This document shows positions 54,610 to 63,412 of a DNA stretch of 64,000 nucleotides, in pieces (positions within the stretch are counted from its first letter, which is position 1; each line of letters begins with the position of its first letter). The notes below the pieces were generated by a model. That model was not told the origin of the DNA. It did no database searches and saw nothing but the letters and a program-made list of their open reading frames with translations. Source of the DNA: Pseudomonas sp. Bc-h. GTDB lineage: Bacteria > Pseudomonadota > Gammaproteobacteria > Pseudomonadales > Pseudomonadaceae. The stretch lies in contig NZ_MUIN01000009.1 of NCBI RefSeq assembly GCF_002080045.1, positions 64,342-128,341 of the forward strand. Direction: 5' to 3'. A program made the translations under genes and the position numbers.

Positions 54610-55093
54610 CGCTGGTGGCCCTCCTCAACGTTTCATTCACGGCGGCTCTGATGTCAGCCAAGACCACCTCCCGGTTTACCTGATAGGCAGGCCGCAACCA
54701 TGGATGGGCCGGGCGTGCGGGAATGTCCGGGTGCTTGCCGAACCAATGAGAGCCGTCTGTTTTAACAGTGTCTCGCTGATTGCGGTTTCCCGCCCGCTTG
54801 CCGCCGATGTATCCCTTCGTTCCGTACTCCAGAAACCGAAGGTAGAAAAAGCGCCGGTAATTCTTTTTCCCGCGCAGTCCGATCTCGGCGTTTAAACCAC
54901 TTCGAGAGACAAAAACCGAAAGTGCCGCAGCAGCCTCACCAGTATCGCGCGGTACCAGTTCTTTCATCGTGGCCAACACTCGCTGTCCAGCCTGTTCCAT
55001 GGCAGGTTTGAGATGGTTGTCCATGGTTTGATGAATGGCGCGAAGCGTTTTTCGCAACTTGAAATCGCCGGAGAGGAGGGATCGCCGCGCCAT
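54602..55093 (-). CDS. HK97 gp10-like head-tail protein (minor tail Z type)
   Basis: 163 residues. TMDNHLKPAMEQAGQRVLAT then TGEAAAALSVFVSRSG fit the HK97-gp10 family. A basic central part (KKNYRRFFYLRFLEYGTKGY) is the conserved G-x-x-x motif area. Neck assembly. Confidence 0.85.
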   Translation of the reverse strand: MARRSLLSGDFKLRKTLRAIHQTMDNHLKPAMEQAGQRVLATMKELVPRDTGEAAAALSVFVSRSGLNAEIGLRGKKNYRRFFYLRFLEYGTKGYIGGKRAGNRNQRDTVKTDGSHWFGKHPDIPARPAHPWLRPAYQVNREVVLADIRAAVNETLRRATSDA

Positions 55094-55095
55094 GA

Positions 55096-55266
55096 TCAGC
55101 CCTTCTCTTGAGTTTTCTCGGGCTTCGTTTCCTTCGGCTGCTCTACTTTTTCAACCAGCCCGCGCCCAACCAGGTCGTCGGCAGTCTTAGCGTCAACCGT
55201 GAACTCCTCGCCAGGCACACGATCGCCGACAGCGCCAGAAAGATTTGCTTTGGCAATTACTTTCAT
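55096..55266 (-). CDS. small phage protein, 56 aa
   Basis: MKVIAKANLSGAVGDRVPGE then EEFTVDAKTADDLVGRGLVE and a Lys/Glu-rich tail. AGGGG precedes the ATG at 55266; the gene ends 2 bp before the gp10-like start. Small neck-region proteins of this kind recur in HK97-like phages. Function unknown. Confidence 0.75.
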   Translation of the reverse strand: MKVIAKANLSGAVGDRVPGEEFTVDAKTADDLVGRGLVEKVEQPKETKPEKTQEKG

Positions 55267-55275
55267 CTGATACCC

Positions 55276-55596
55276 CTATGGGTTCGGAACATTTGAACAG
55301 AGAAGCCGCGTCATGCTCAGATCGTTATCTGGCAGAACGGCTTCGATGAGATAGGTCACCGCTTTACCGACAAGCCGCTGCCCCGCCAGAACATCTCGCT
55401 TTGTCCTGATTCTGATCTCAGCGGTGATGACGGCTGAAATCGACTCGGCAACGGGAGCCGTACGCCCGGTTGGTAGGGTGATTTCAGCCCATAGCTTTCC
55501 GACATCTTCCCAGCCTTCAGCGAAACCGCCGGAACCGTTTGGCGACCGGGTAACAGCCTGGCGCATGAGATGATGCCGTAGCCCCCCGGCCCTCAT
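55276..55596 (-). CDS. head-tail joining (head closure) protein
   Basis: 106 residues. LRHHLMRQAVTRSPNGSGGF then WAEITLPTGRT fit the phage head-tail joining family (SPP1 gp16/lambda FII fold). Start shares one base with the connector stop. Confidence 0.85.
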   Translation of the reverse strand: MRAGGLRHHLMRQAVTRSPNGSGGFAEGWEDVGKLWAEITLPTGRTAPVAESISAVITAEIRIRTKRDVLAGQRLVGKAVTYLIEAVLPDNDLSMTRLLCSNVPNP

Positions 55597-55937
55597 CAGA
55601 CACCCATCCCGATTCGATACGGTGTAAGCAGCGACCGAGACCCGAGTGGCAGTTCGGTTGAGCCAGCACCAACCACCACATCCTCCCGGTTCGAGTAAAG
55701 GCTGCCCAAGATGAGCAAGCAGGCTGCTCGGACTGAGGGGTTGATCACGATCGGATCAACGCCGGCCGTTCCATCCAATACGGCTTCGCCCAATAAATCA
55801 GGGTCCGCATAGAACCGGCGATTCATGAACTGCGCGGCGCTATCCTCGGCGGCGGAAAGGAGCAACTCCACATAATCGCGGTCATCATCATCAGCGCGCA
55901 GGTGCTGCATGCCTTGATCAGTAGGAATGGCGTTCAT
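55596..55937 (-). CDS. head-tail connector (HK97 gp6-like)
   Basis: 113 residues. DRDYVELLLSAAEDSAAQFM, NPSVRAACLLILGSLYSNRE and LLTPYR match the gp6-like adaptor that binds the portal. AAAGGCC precedes the ATG at 55937; the longer frame upstream is not supported. Confidence 0.87.
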   Translation of the reverse strand: MNAIPTDQGMQHLRADDDDRDYVELLLSAAEDSAAQFMNRRFYADPDLLGEAVLDGTAGVDPIVINPSVRAACLLILGSLYSNREDVVVGAGSTELPLGSRSLLTPYRIGMGV

Positions 55938-55938
55938 G

Positions 55939-56184
55939 TCAGGCCTTTGGATTTTTGTCCGTAGCCAGGCCGGCAAGGATCAGCTGGTCGGCATGACGTT
56001 TGGGAACGCTGTAGCCGGGCCCACCTCGGCGCTTGATCTCGCCATCGTCCTGGTACGAGCGCAGCGGAAAGACTTCGACTGTCGTGACCGCCTGCTCCCC
56101 TCCGGACCGACTCATCGGCTCGTCCTCGGGCTTGGCAACAGCGCGACGGGCGGCTGCTTTCTTTTCTTCGGTATCAGTAGCCAT
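55939..56184 (-). CDS. phage hypothetical protein, 81 aa
   Basis: Acidic/basic N-terminus (MATDTEEKKAAARRAVAKPE), then VFPLRSYQDDGEIKRRGGPG. GGAG precedes the ATG at 56184. Between capsid and connector genes, a common site for a small accessory protein. Confidence 0.7.
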   Translation of the reverse strand: MATDTEEKKAAARRAVAKPEDEPMSRSGGEQAVTTVEVFPLRSYQDDGEIKRRGGPGYSVPKRHADQLILAGLATDKNPKA

Positions 56185-56199
56185 AAACAAGTTCTCCAA

Positions 56200-56220
56200 A
56201 AGGCGCCACTCGGGCGCCTT
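56200..56220 (-). terminator. hairpin after the capsid gene
   Basis: AAGGCGCC (56200-56207) pairs with GGCGCCTT (56213-56220); four T follow on the minus strand, then the next gene's ribosome-binding site. Confidence 0.6.
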
Positions 56221-56230
56221 GGTGGTTGGG

Positions 56231-57439
56231 TTAGCCGCCAGCCGCTTCGGTCAGCGAGCCGGTGACGAATGCTTCTGGGCGATACACGGCGAACGCTAGA
56301 CGCTCTTCCGCGCGGATGGTGACCATGTTCTTCTCAAAGTCGTCGGCGTTCTCGGTCGAGATCAGGATTTCGATCTCCATACGATCAAGGATCTGCGCGC
56401 CCAGGCGGAAAGCGCCGGTGAGGAAGTCGTCCTGCTGCATGGCCTGAGTCGAAACGACCGGTCGATTCCACAAACGAGCGGCGGTACCCTCCTGCGGCTG
56501 ACCCACGATGTAGCGACCTTCGCCGTCTTTGGTCAGCTCGATGGCCGCCCAGTCAATCGGGTTCAGAACGATGCCGTCGGCTGGGAACTCGGACAGTTCC
56601 GCTTGCAGGAGTGCCAAGCGGATACGGTCAATACGCTGCTCGCCAGCAACGACGATACCTGCCGGGGCGGCGTAGGCTTCGGCCAGTGTCATCAGCCCTT
56701 GCAGGTTGGCACCGGTGCCGTTTCCGTACAGCAGCTGGACCTCTTCAACAGTCAGCAGACCGTAGCGTGCACGGGCATCGATGTAGCTCTGCAACGCAGC
56801 GGCATCGTCGAGGATCTGACGACTCGCTTTGAACAGGTGCGCCAGTGTGCGGACAGGCGCATTCACCAGTTCGAAAGTGAGTTCGGAATACGGCTTGGCC
56901 GTGTTCTCCGCTACCGACTTGGCGTTGTTGGTAAAACCGGTCTCGCGAACGTACTCGTACGAGTTGCTGGTGGTCGTACCTGGTGCGATCAGGTCCCGAA
57001 TCGTCAGGCGGCGTTCAGGCGGCATGATGATTTCCTGCCGGCGATCAGGCGCAACCAGAGAACCACCGGAGGCCGGTACGGACGTAATGGCGGCGCGCGG
57101 CACGGAGACCCGGCGGGAGCCACGAAACGAGGCATTTACGTCCTGCATCTGCTCGCTTGCCACTACCAGCTCACCCGCAGATTGCTGCCGCTCACCACGA
57201 TCACGACCAGAGTTTGCGTTGAGCAGCTTTTGCTCCGCTTCAAGCATACGAGCCTGTAACTCGCCCTGCTTGTTCAGAAGTTCATCCACCTTAGTGCGGG
57301 TTTCAGCCTGCATTTCGCCCGAGGCCTTGATTTCCTTCTCGGTGCGCTCGGCGTAGGTTTTGATCTGATCGCCGACGGCTTTCAGATCGGCTTGGGTTTG
57401 CTTCTGCGAGGCTTCGATTGCAGAAAGATCTTGAGGCAT
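56231..57439 (-). CDS. major capsid protein, HK97 fold
   Basis: 402 residues. N-terminal ~100 residues form a coiled-coil delta domain (ASQKQTQADLKAVGDQIKTY) removed by the protease. The capsid domain has GTTTSNSYEYVRETGFTNNA, the spine helix EVQLLYGNGTGANLQGLM and the C-terminal RAEERLAFAVYRPEAFV. AAAGGA precedes the ATG; a terminator-like hairpin lies just upstream. Confidence 0.93.
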   Translation of the reverse strand: MPQDLSAIEASQKQTQADLKAVGDQIKTYAERTEKEIKASGEMQAETRTKVDELLNKQGELQARMLEAEQKLLNANSGRDRGERQQSAGELVVASEQMQDVNASFRGSRRVSVPRAAITSVPASGGSLVAPDRRQEIIMPPERRLTIRDLIAPGTTTSNSYEYVRETGFTNNAKSVAENTAKPYSELTFELVNAPVRTLAHLFKASRQILDDAAALQSYIDARARYGLLTVEEVQLLYGNGTGANLQGLMTLAEAYAAPAGIVVAGEQRIDRIRLALLQAELSEFPADGIVLNPIDWAAIELTKDGEGRYIVGQPQEGTAARLWNRPVVSTQAMQQDDFLTGAFRLGAQILDRMEIEILISTENADDFEKNMVTIRAEERLAFAVYRPEAFVTGSLTEAAGG

Positions 57440-57460
57440 GGTTTTGTCCTTTCAGAAATG

Positions 57461-57481
57461 AAAAAACCGCCATTAGGCGGT
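57461..57481 (-). terminator. terminator between protease and capsid genes
   Basis: ACCGCC (57466-57471) pairs with GGCGGT (57476-57481), followed on the minus strand by six T. It sits upstream of the capsid ribosome-binding site. Confidence 0.75.
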
Positions 57482-57507
57482 CGATGATCAGTGGCGTTGT
57501 CAGCCGT

Positions 57508-58371
57508 TTAGCAGCTAGGGATAAGTCCCCGGAGTGCCGACGCCTGGTTTGCGGTTTCTTCAAACGCGGATACATCAAGGGCAGCGCTAGGCATGCCCGG
57601 CACGACAGCGCGAAGCGTGTCGCCGCCAGCAGCTTTATGCGTGCTGGTCTTGATTTCAGAAATCAGCTTACGGCGCTCGCTACGGGGCATGCCGGATTTG
57701 GCCAGCGCAGCGTCTAGCCTGCGAGCGGAATGCGCCTGAGCTCCGTCCTCGCTTGGAGCTTGCTCAATCTCCTCAGCAGAGATCAGGCCGGTAGCGAAGC
57801 CCTTCTCGACGGCGTTCGATCCATTCATGTAGGTCTCGGCGTCAAGCATCTTTTCCACTGCCGCTTCGTCCAGGCCGCTGGTGTCTGCGTACAGGCTGAT
57901 CATGGCGCGGTCGAACTCTTCCATCGTGTCCGCCAGTTCGCGAATCGCATGACGGTTACCGGCAAAGTAGGTCCAGCAGTTGTGGATCATCAAGAATGCT
58001 GTCTTGGCAACCTCACGTTTAGCGCCCGCCATCGCAATGACGGAAGCTGCCGAAGCGGCAAGACCGAGAATCTTGACCGTCACCTCCTGGGAATGCTCCA
58101 GCAGGCGGTTGTAAATCGCGATGCCTTCGAACATGTCTCCACCCGGGGAGTTGATATAGACAGTGAGCGGATTATCGCCGATGGCCCGTAATGCAGCGTC
58201 GACGCGCTTCAGAGTCACACCCTCGCCATACCAGTCCTCGCCGATCACCCCATACATGGTGATGGTGTTGGTCCCTGCCTCCAGCGCCGCGCGCAGGTCA
58301 GGGTTCCAAAGATCGAGCGCACGCGGGCTCAGCTCACAGTTGAAACTGCGCGCTTTCACATTCAGAGGCAT
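57508..58371 (-). CDS. ClpP-like head maturation protease
   Basis: 287 residues. VYINSPGGDMFEGIAIYNRL, AASAASVIAMAGAKR (nucleophile Ser), MIHNCWTYFAGN (His) and SGLDEAAVEKMLDAETYMNG are ClpP-type S14/S49 protease motifs. Cleaves the capsid delta domain during maturation. Confidence 0.93.
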   Translation of the reverse strand: MPLNVKARSFNCELSPRALDLWNPDLRAALEAGTNTITMYGVIGEDWYGEGVTLKRVDAALRAIGDNPLTVYINSPGGDMFEGIAIYNRLLEHSQEVTVKILGLAASAASVIAMAGAKREVAKTAFLMIHNCWTYFAGNRHAIRELADTMEEFDRAMISLYADTSGLDEAAVEKMLDAETYMNGSNAVEKGFATGLISAEEIEQAPSEDGAQAHSARRLDAALAKSGMPRSERRKLISEIKTSTHKAAGGDTLRAVVPGMPSAALDVSAFEETANQASALRGLIPSC

Positions 58372-58373
58372 GG

Positions 58374-59675
58374 TTACTCCTGCGTCTGGCCAAGCCAGTT
58401 TTTGAGGGCTGCTTGAGCGGCCTGCCCATCAGATGACTGGCCGAGTTGATCAATTGGCGCCAGGTTGGTTTGCACGGTGAGGACCGAAGCATTGCCGCCG
58501 TGGCGCGGGAGATTTTCCTTAACGCGGCATTCGTCACGGGTCATGATCCCGTTCTGCGTCATTTTGCTATACCACTCCGCGCGCCCGGTGCTGTCGGCCT
58601 TCAGGAAAGCTTCCAAAGAGAACTCTGAGTAATACGTGCGCCGATCAACAGGACTCAACAGCTTCTTGTTGACGCATTGCTGGATCTGACTGGTGACAGA
58701 GCTGATGCAGAAGGTCAGGAAAGCAATCATCTGCTGCTCAAGCCCGGTTCCCCAATTGCTGCCCGCGTCGGTCTTACCCACCATCCAAGGGGGAACGCCG
58801 AACCACCGGCAAATTTCCTCGATGCTATGGCCCCGCGACTCCAGCAACTGCGCATCCACTGGATTGATCCCGATCGTTTCAGCTTTCACGCCCTGCTCAA
58901 GTACCGGGGATTTACCTGCGTTCATGGCGCCGGAGACGGTTTTTACGTATTCGCGGAACTCGTCGCGCTGATCGGGCTTGAGGATGCGATCAACGCTGAA
59001 AGCAACCGTGGGCAGCAATCCGTTCTTGAAGGTGCCGTTCGCCGCATCATCGGCAGACATCGCCGAGCCGAACACGTCTGCACCGAAGCGGATTGCCGAC
59101 ATACCTACTCGACCATCTATGCTAAACGCCGGAATGTGCAGCATATCCACACGAGCAATCTGCCTGCGGGCGCCTTTCTTCGGGCGGTACCAATATTCAA
59201 GACGCCCATCGTCGTCGACCTCAAGATCGACGCGGGAAGGCATCAGGAAGTCCAGCGCGATGACGCGGGTGCCGGAGCGGTGAATCTCGCAGTACGCGTT
59301 GCCCCAAAGCAACATCGAAGCAACGACGGCCTGCCAGAACTGAAACGCAGTCATGTCCTCATTGGGGCTGTTGTGGATGACGTCATACAACGAAAAATCA
59401 CGCGCATCTTCACGATCGCCATCGCCCTTACGCCGATAAATTCCCAGCGGCAACCCGGCAACCGAAGTCGAAATAATGCGCACGCAGGCCCAGACAGTGG
59501 ACAGTCGCATCACGTTGTCGACGTTTACCGCTTTGCCGGAGCTCGACTGTCCACCAAGCCAAGATCCCCAGAAACCTCCGTCGCTCAGGCGTATGGCCTT
59601 TCCGGTCCAGTCGCCGAGCGACTTCATCGGCTTGGCTGCAGCCCTACCGAGAACCAGCGAAAGAGATTTATTCAC
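58374..59675 (-). CDS. portal protein, HK97 family
   Basis: 433 residues. MRLSTVWACVRIISTSVAGL, LLWGNAYCEI, RSGTRVIAL and the later ICRWFGVPPWMVGKTDAGSN match the HK97 portal. The dodecamer forms the DNA entry channel. GTG start (59673-59675) with AAAGGA upstream. Confidence 0.95.
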   Translation of the reverse strand: MNKSLSLVLGRAAAKPMKSLGDWTGKAIRLSDGGFWGSWLGGQSSSGKAVNVDNVMRLSTVWACVRIISTSVAGLPLGIYRRKGDGDREDARDFSLYDVIHNSPNEDMTAFQFWQAVVASMLLWGNAYCEIHRSGTRVIALDFLMPSRVDLEVDDDGRLEYWYRPKKGARRQIARVDMLHIPAFSIDGRVGMSAIRFGADVFGSAMSADDAANGTFKNGLLPTVAFSVDRILKPDQRDEFREYVKTVSGAMNAGKSPVLEQGVKAETIGINPVDAQLLESRGHSIEEICRWFGVPPWMVGKTDAGSNWGTGLEQQMIAFLTFCISSVTSQIQQCVNKKLLSPVDRRTYYSEFSLEAFLKADSTGRAEWYSKMTQNGIMTRDECRVKENLPRHGGNASVLTVQTNLAPIDQLGQSSDGQAAQAALKNWLGQTQE

Positions 59676-59832
59676 CTGCCAGTCCTTTCTTGATGAAGCC
59701 GGAAATCATGAACAGCGATGCCGCGGCAGCGATCAATGCCCAGCCGGTGCCGAGCAGCGTAAACACGCCACCGACAAGCAGGCCGAACCCGCCCAATGCA
59801 GTGAGGATAAAAAAAGCCAGTGGCAAGCTCAT
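59668..59832 (-). CDS. small membrane protein between terminase and portal
   Basis: 54 residues, not previously listed by length-based ORF calls: MSLPLAFFILTALGGFGLLV then VFTLLGTGWALIAAAASLFM, two membrane helices. Overlaps the terminase stop (ATGA) and the portal start, so it is embedded in the translational chain. Small membrane proteins at this spot occur in other HK97-like phages. Confidence 0.72.
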   Translation of the reverse strand: MSLPLAFFILTALGGFGLLVGGVFTLLGTGWALIAAAASLFMISGFIKKGLAGE

Positions 59833-61556
59833 GCGATGATCGGATTCCGAATTGAGTCCATGAATGAGTCGGTCGTGTTTTGTGCTGCATCAATGAGCAC
59901 TCGACCGATCGCCATAATCAGCGCCACTGCGCCATCTATCTTGTTGTCGTCGCCCTGTTTGATTGGCCGGACGACGTCGTTGTTGCCCGGTAGGTTCTTG
60001 CCGATCACATTTGCCACGCACCAGGTCATGATCGGATTCCCGTCATGATGGAAACGTCCCGACTCTATCGCTGCTTCGAGCTCTTTCATCGGGTCAGACA
60101 TGTTGGTGTAGTTCTGGGTGATCGTGATCGGACTGAACCCCTCATCGTCGAGTTCATGGCTCAAACCCGTCGCGCCGAATGGGTCGATTGGTGATTCCCG
60201 GAGCGGCGCGTGGTGATTGGCTTCTTTGGTGTCTTCGAGGATTTCTCGATAATCGACTTCGGCACCTTCGGTGACATCAAGATGCTGGGAGTTGATCCAG
60301 GCTTGGAACCGCTCGCTCATCCGCTTGTTGTCACTGTTGAAAGCAGTGTCCTCGGGGACCCAAAACTTTGGGCCGACGCTGTAGTAGTGAATCCGCGCAT
60401 CAATGACTCGCCAAAACAAACGAGCGCGTGAGTTCATATCGAGCTTGCGCGCCAGGTCGAAGCCCGCGATCCACTCTTGCCCCGCGAACTGGTCCAAGGT
60501 CAGCGAGGTGTCTTCGCAGGATTTCCAGCTTTCCATGTTGAAGAAGCCGGACTTCGCACTCACCCACAGGTTCAGATGCTTGGTCTTGAAAGTGTTGGTG
60601 AAGCGCGCAGATCGAATCGCCCTGGCCTGCTGGCTCTCCAAGTACTCCTGGAACACCGAGACGCCATGATTTGGGTTGGCCTTGGCCAACATCTTTGGAT
60701 CGGTCCAGTCGTCCCCTTCATCCAGGGTCCAGATCCATCCGAACAACTCGTCATCGGGAACCGTGCCTTCGAGCATTTCGATGACCTGGCGGCGCTTGTC
60801 GTAGCAAGGGCCCTCGATATCCGCGCCTGACGTTGTGATGATGAACATCAGCGGTTGTCGTCTTGCACCCATGCCAGTCAGCATGGTGTCGTACTGCGCA
60901 GAGGTACGATGTTCATGGTACTCGTCGACTATCGCGCAACTAGGTGAAGCACCATCGCCAGGGTCACCAATCAGTGGCTCGAACCGGCTGAAGTCCGATG
61001 GTATGTTCATGTTCGAGGCGTTAACCTCGATGCCCGCCGCCTGAATCAGCATGGGCGACTTGCTCACCATCAGTTTGGCCGGGCGGAACACCTCCCACGC
61101 CTGCTTCTCGGTGGTTGCGCCGGCATAGACCTCAGCGCCAAATTCACCATCGGCAACGAACATGCTGATGCCGACGCCAGCCGCAATCACCGACTTGCCG
61201 TTCTTGCGCGGCACCTCCCAGTAGCTTTCGCGGAACCGACGGTGCCCGCCCTTCTTCTTCACCCAGCCGAAGGTGACGGCCATCCCAAATAGCTGCCACG
61301 GCTCAAGCGTGATGAGCTGACGCTTGAATGCCCATTCGCCTTTGGTGTGAGGAAGGAGCTGAATCAGCTTCAGCTTTTTCTCAGCCTTCGCCGGATCGAA
61401 CTTGAACCGATATCCGCGTTTGCGGCTGGCAGCAAGGTCGTCGAAGTGCCGCTGTATGGCCTGGTGAATGTAGCGGCAGGCGGGCACCTTCCCCCTGAGC
61501 ACAGACCTACCCCACGCCATCGCCCTGTCGACGTTGGGGTGCAGGGCTTTAGTCAT
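59829..61556 (-). CDS. terL: terminase large subunit
   Basis: 575 residues. ATPase with Walker-A-like PRKNGKSVIAAGVGIS and Walker B CAIVDEYHEH; the nuclease domain follows with the acidic AGFDLARKLDMNSRARLF and later MIMAIGRVLIDA segments. Pumps DNA into the capsid and cuts at cos/pac. Its ATG directly abuts the small-subunit stop. Confidence 0.95.
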   Translation of the reverse strand: MTKALHPNVDRAMAWGRSVLRGKVPACRYIHQAIQRHFDDLAASRKRGYRFKFDPAKAEKKLKLIQLLPHTKGEWAFKRQLITLEPWQLFGMAVTFGWVKKKGGHRRFRESYWEVPRKNGKSVIAAGVGISMFVADGEFGAEVYAGATTEKQAWEVFRPAKLMVSKSPMLIQAAGIEVNASNMNIPSDFSRFEPLIGDPGDGASPSCAIVDEYHEHRTSAQYDTMLTGMGARRQPLMFIITTSGADIEGPCYDKRRQVIEMLEGTVPDDELFGWIWTLDEGDDWTDPKMLAKANPNHGVSVFQEYLESQQARAIRSARFTNTFKTKHLNLWVSAKSGFFNMESWKSCEDTSLTLDQFAGQEWIAGFDLARKLDMNSRARLFWRVIDARIHYYSVGPKFWVPEDTAFNSDNKRMSERFQAWINSQHLDVTEGAEVDYREILEDTKEANHHAPLRESPIDPFGATGLSHELDDEGFSPITITQNYTNMSDPMKELEAAIESGRFHHDGNPIMTWCVANVIGKNLPGNNDVVRPIKQGDDNKIDGAVALIMAIGRVLIDAAQNTTDSFMDSIRNPIIA

Positions 61557-62045
61557 TTATGAGCTCAGTAGTTGGGCAAATTCGTTCGTGGCTTTCTCTT
61601 TGTTACCTCCGATGATGCGTGAGCGACTCGCGGGATCCAATCCGAGCATGGAGCCGAACGTCACCATCTGCCGCATCGATTCATTGGCTGCGGTCAGCGC
61701 TGGATTCTTCATCGGACTGCCTTGGGACGATGAGACCACGATGCCGAACTCTTGCACCGATTCTTCAGCCATGCGCCACTTGTCGTAGGCCGTGCAAAAC
61801 GCCTCGACGTTGTGCAGATCGGTAAGCGCGATGACGTGCTCCCGCAACAATTCAGGCACCAACATTTTCCACATCGTGGCGGCGCGATCACTCAGCCACT
61901 CCGGCGGATCGATGTCCTTGGTTACCTCAGAGAATTTCGGTTCAGCCGTATTCAACGCCCGTTTGCCGGGGTTTCCGGCCAATGCTTTTTTGGCCGTCGG
62001 CTTGGGTTTGCGACCACGGCCGGCGACCGTGGCGGTGCCTCCCAT
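61557..62045 (-). CDS. terS: terminase small subunit (P27 family)
   Basis: 162 residues. Basic N-terminus (RGRKPKPTAKKALAGNPGKR) and LLREHVIALTDLHNVEAFCT fit P27-type small terminases. Recognises the packaging site. AGGAG seven bases upstream of the ATG. Confidence 0.92.
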   Translation of the reverse strand: MGGTATVAGRGRKPKPTAKKALAGNPGKRALNTAEPKFSEVTKDIDPPEWLSDRAATMWKMLVPELLREHVIALTDLHNVEAFCTAYDKWRMAEESVQEFGIVVSSSQGSPMKNPALTAANESMRQMVTFGSMLGLDPASRSRIIGGNKEKATNEFAQLLSS

Positions 62046-62229
62046 CGCGCAACTCCTAAACTTTTAATTTCGCGGGTGTGAAAATCAGGTTCGGGGGACG
62101 GTGTCCGTATAAATAGCCCCTAACTTTTGACCCTCCCCCTACCATAGCCAACACCTATAGCACCATATTTCGGTGCGCAACGTGCCATATTTTCGTCGAG
62201 TCGCGGACGTGAGGTTGTCAGCTTTCCGG

Positions 62230-62595
62230 TTACGACGGTTTTCCGCCGGAGCCGAAGCGCGCCTCTCGTTTGGTCTTCGCTTCATGGCAATCGTGGTTGA
62301 TCGCGCGGAGGTTCGACGGTATGTCGGTCCCACCTTGCGCAAGCGGAATGATGTGGTCCACCTCATGTGCCGGTCGAACTCGGTCCAGCGCCCGACAGTC
62401 TTCGCACTTGCAGATGTAATGGTCCCGCTTCAGCACCTGGTCTCGCAGCCTTCGCCACGGCCTGCCACCACGACCGGAACCGTTACGAGTCGACCAAGGC
62501 TTGGCAAGGTGGGCATGCTCATCGCAGTACCGCATATTGCGGGTCAGCGTGTTGCACCCTTGGGCGTTACAGGGCTTTTGAGGTCGTAGGGGCAT
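62230..62595 (-). CDS. HNH endonuclease
   Basis: 121 residues. Zinc Cys (CKCEDC) and the HNH motif EVDHIIPLAQGGTDIPSNLR-AINHDCHEAKT. HNH proteins next to terminase take part in cos cleavage and packaging in HK97-like phages. GAGG precedes the ATG. Confidence 0.93.
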   Translation of the reverse strand: MPLRPQKPCNAQGCNTLTRNMRYCDEHAHLAKPWSTRNGSGRGGRPWRRLRDQVLKRDHYICKCEDCRALDRVRPAHEVDHIIPLAQGGTDIPSNLRAINHDCHEAKTKREARFGSGGKPS

Positions 62596-62606
62596 GAAGA
62601 CCTCAG

Positions 62607-62810
62607 TTAACCGAGTAACAGCTGTGTCTGCTTCAGCGCGTGAGCGTGGAGCACTGCGACGATATAGCCGTTGGGTAGGCCGCCAGCCTTCGCTGCATCG
62701 AGCGCGGTGGTGATGGCTCGGTCGAGATGACCGACCTCAGCGTTCACATCTAAAGCGGGTGGCGTGACTGGGGCTGGCGGAGGCAACATTTCTTTGGGTT
62801 TTCTTGGCAT
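62607..62810 (-). CDS. phage hypothetical protein, 67 aa
   Basis: Pro-rich start (MPRKPKEMLPPPAPVTPPAL), then a helix (VGHLDRAITTALDAAKAGGL). Between HNH and spanin genes. Unknown. Confidence 0.65.
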   Translation of the reverse strand: MPRKPKEMLPPPAPVTPPALDVNAEVGHLDRAITTALDAAKAGGLPNGYIVAVLHAHALKQTQLLLG

Positions 62811-62920
62811 GTCTGATACTCACTATGTTCTCGCGCCACGAACAGGAGCCGCTGAAAACGTGATGCGACTTGCTATGCTCATCGCTACGTCGAATGGTTG
62901 GCATCATTAAGGAAATCGTT

Positions 62921-63127
62921 ATGGCATTGGATTGGCACTCGGTCGCTCTCACCCGCAGCACCCCGCTTGACGGGCACTACCGCAATACTCAAAACGTCCG
63001 CCGGTTCCTGATCTCGCAATGCGGGAACGGATTCAAATTCGATCGGCCGTTCATGGCATGGATCAAGGGCAATGAAAACCTGACCATGGGTGAAGTTGCA
63101 GATGAATGGATGCGCCGGAATAGCTAA
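62921..63127 (+). CDS. DUF6434-type small protein
   Basis: 68 residues. LDGHYRNTQNVRRFLISQCG, then GFKFDRPFMAWIKGNENLTM, fit the DUF6434 pattern. AAGGAAATC precedes the ATG at 62921. Opposite strand to the late genes: a moron. Confidence 0.8.
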   Translation: MALDWHSVALTRSTPLDGHYRNTQNVRRFLISQCGNGFKFDRPFMAWIKGNENLTMGEVADEWMRRNS

Positions 63128-63139
63128 TCTCCGTCCGGC

Positions 63140-63412
63140 CTACTTGCTCTTGCTGCGCTGGATCTGCGCGTCGACCTGATCGGCGCATGTATCGAGCAGG
63201 TTGATAGCCCGATCTTTCATCGCCCAAAGGTCACCGTTCAGTGCCAGGTCATCATCGCTGTCGCTGATGCGCTCGCACGGGACCAGCTCAGGGGGTTCGA
63301 GCCTTACCGTTGTCGTCTTTACCGTTGCTGGCTGGTTTGCCGCGCAGGCCGTCAGGCAAAGGCTGATCAGCCCACTTGCGAACAGCCGGGCTTTTGCGCT
63401 TGAGGTCTTCAA
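63140..63412 (-). CDS. Rz1-like o-spanin lipoprotein, second pair
   Basis: 90 residues. Signal with lipobox CLTAC, then a short mature part with PPELVPCE. Its 5' half overlaps the 3' end of the upstream spanin gene, as in P2 LysB/LysC-type pairs. Confidence 0.78.
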   Translation of the reverse strand: MKTSSAKARLFASGLISLCLTACAANQPATVKTTTVRLEPPELVPCERISDSDDDLALNGDLWAMKDRAINLLDTCADQVDAQIQRSKSK

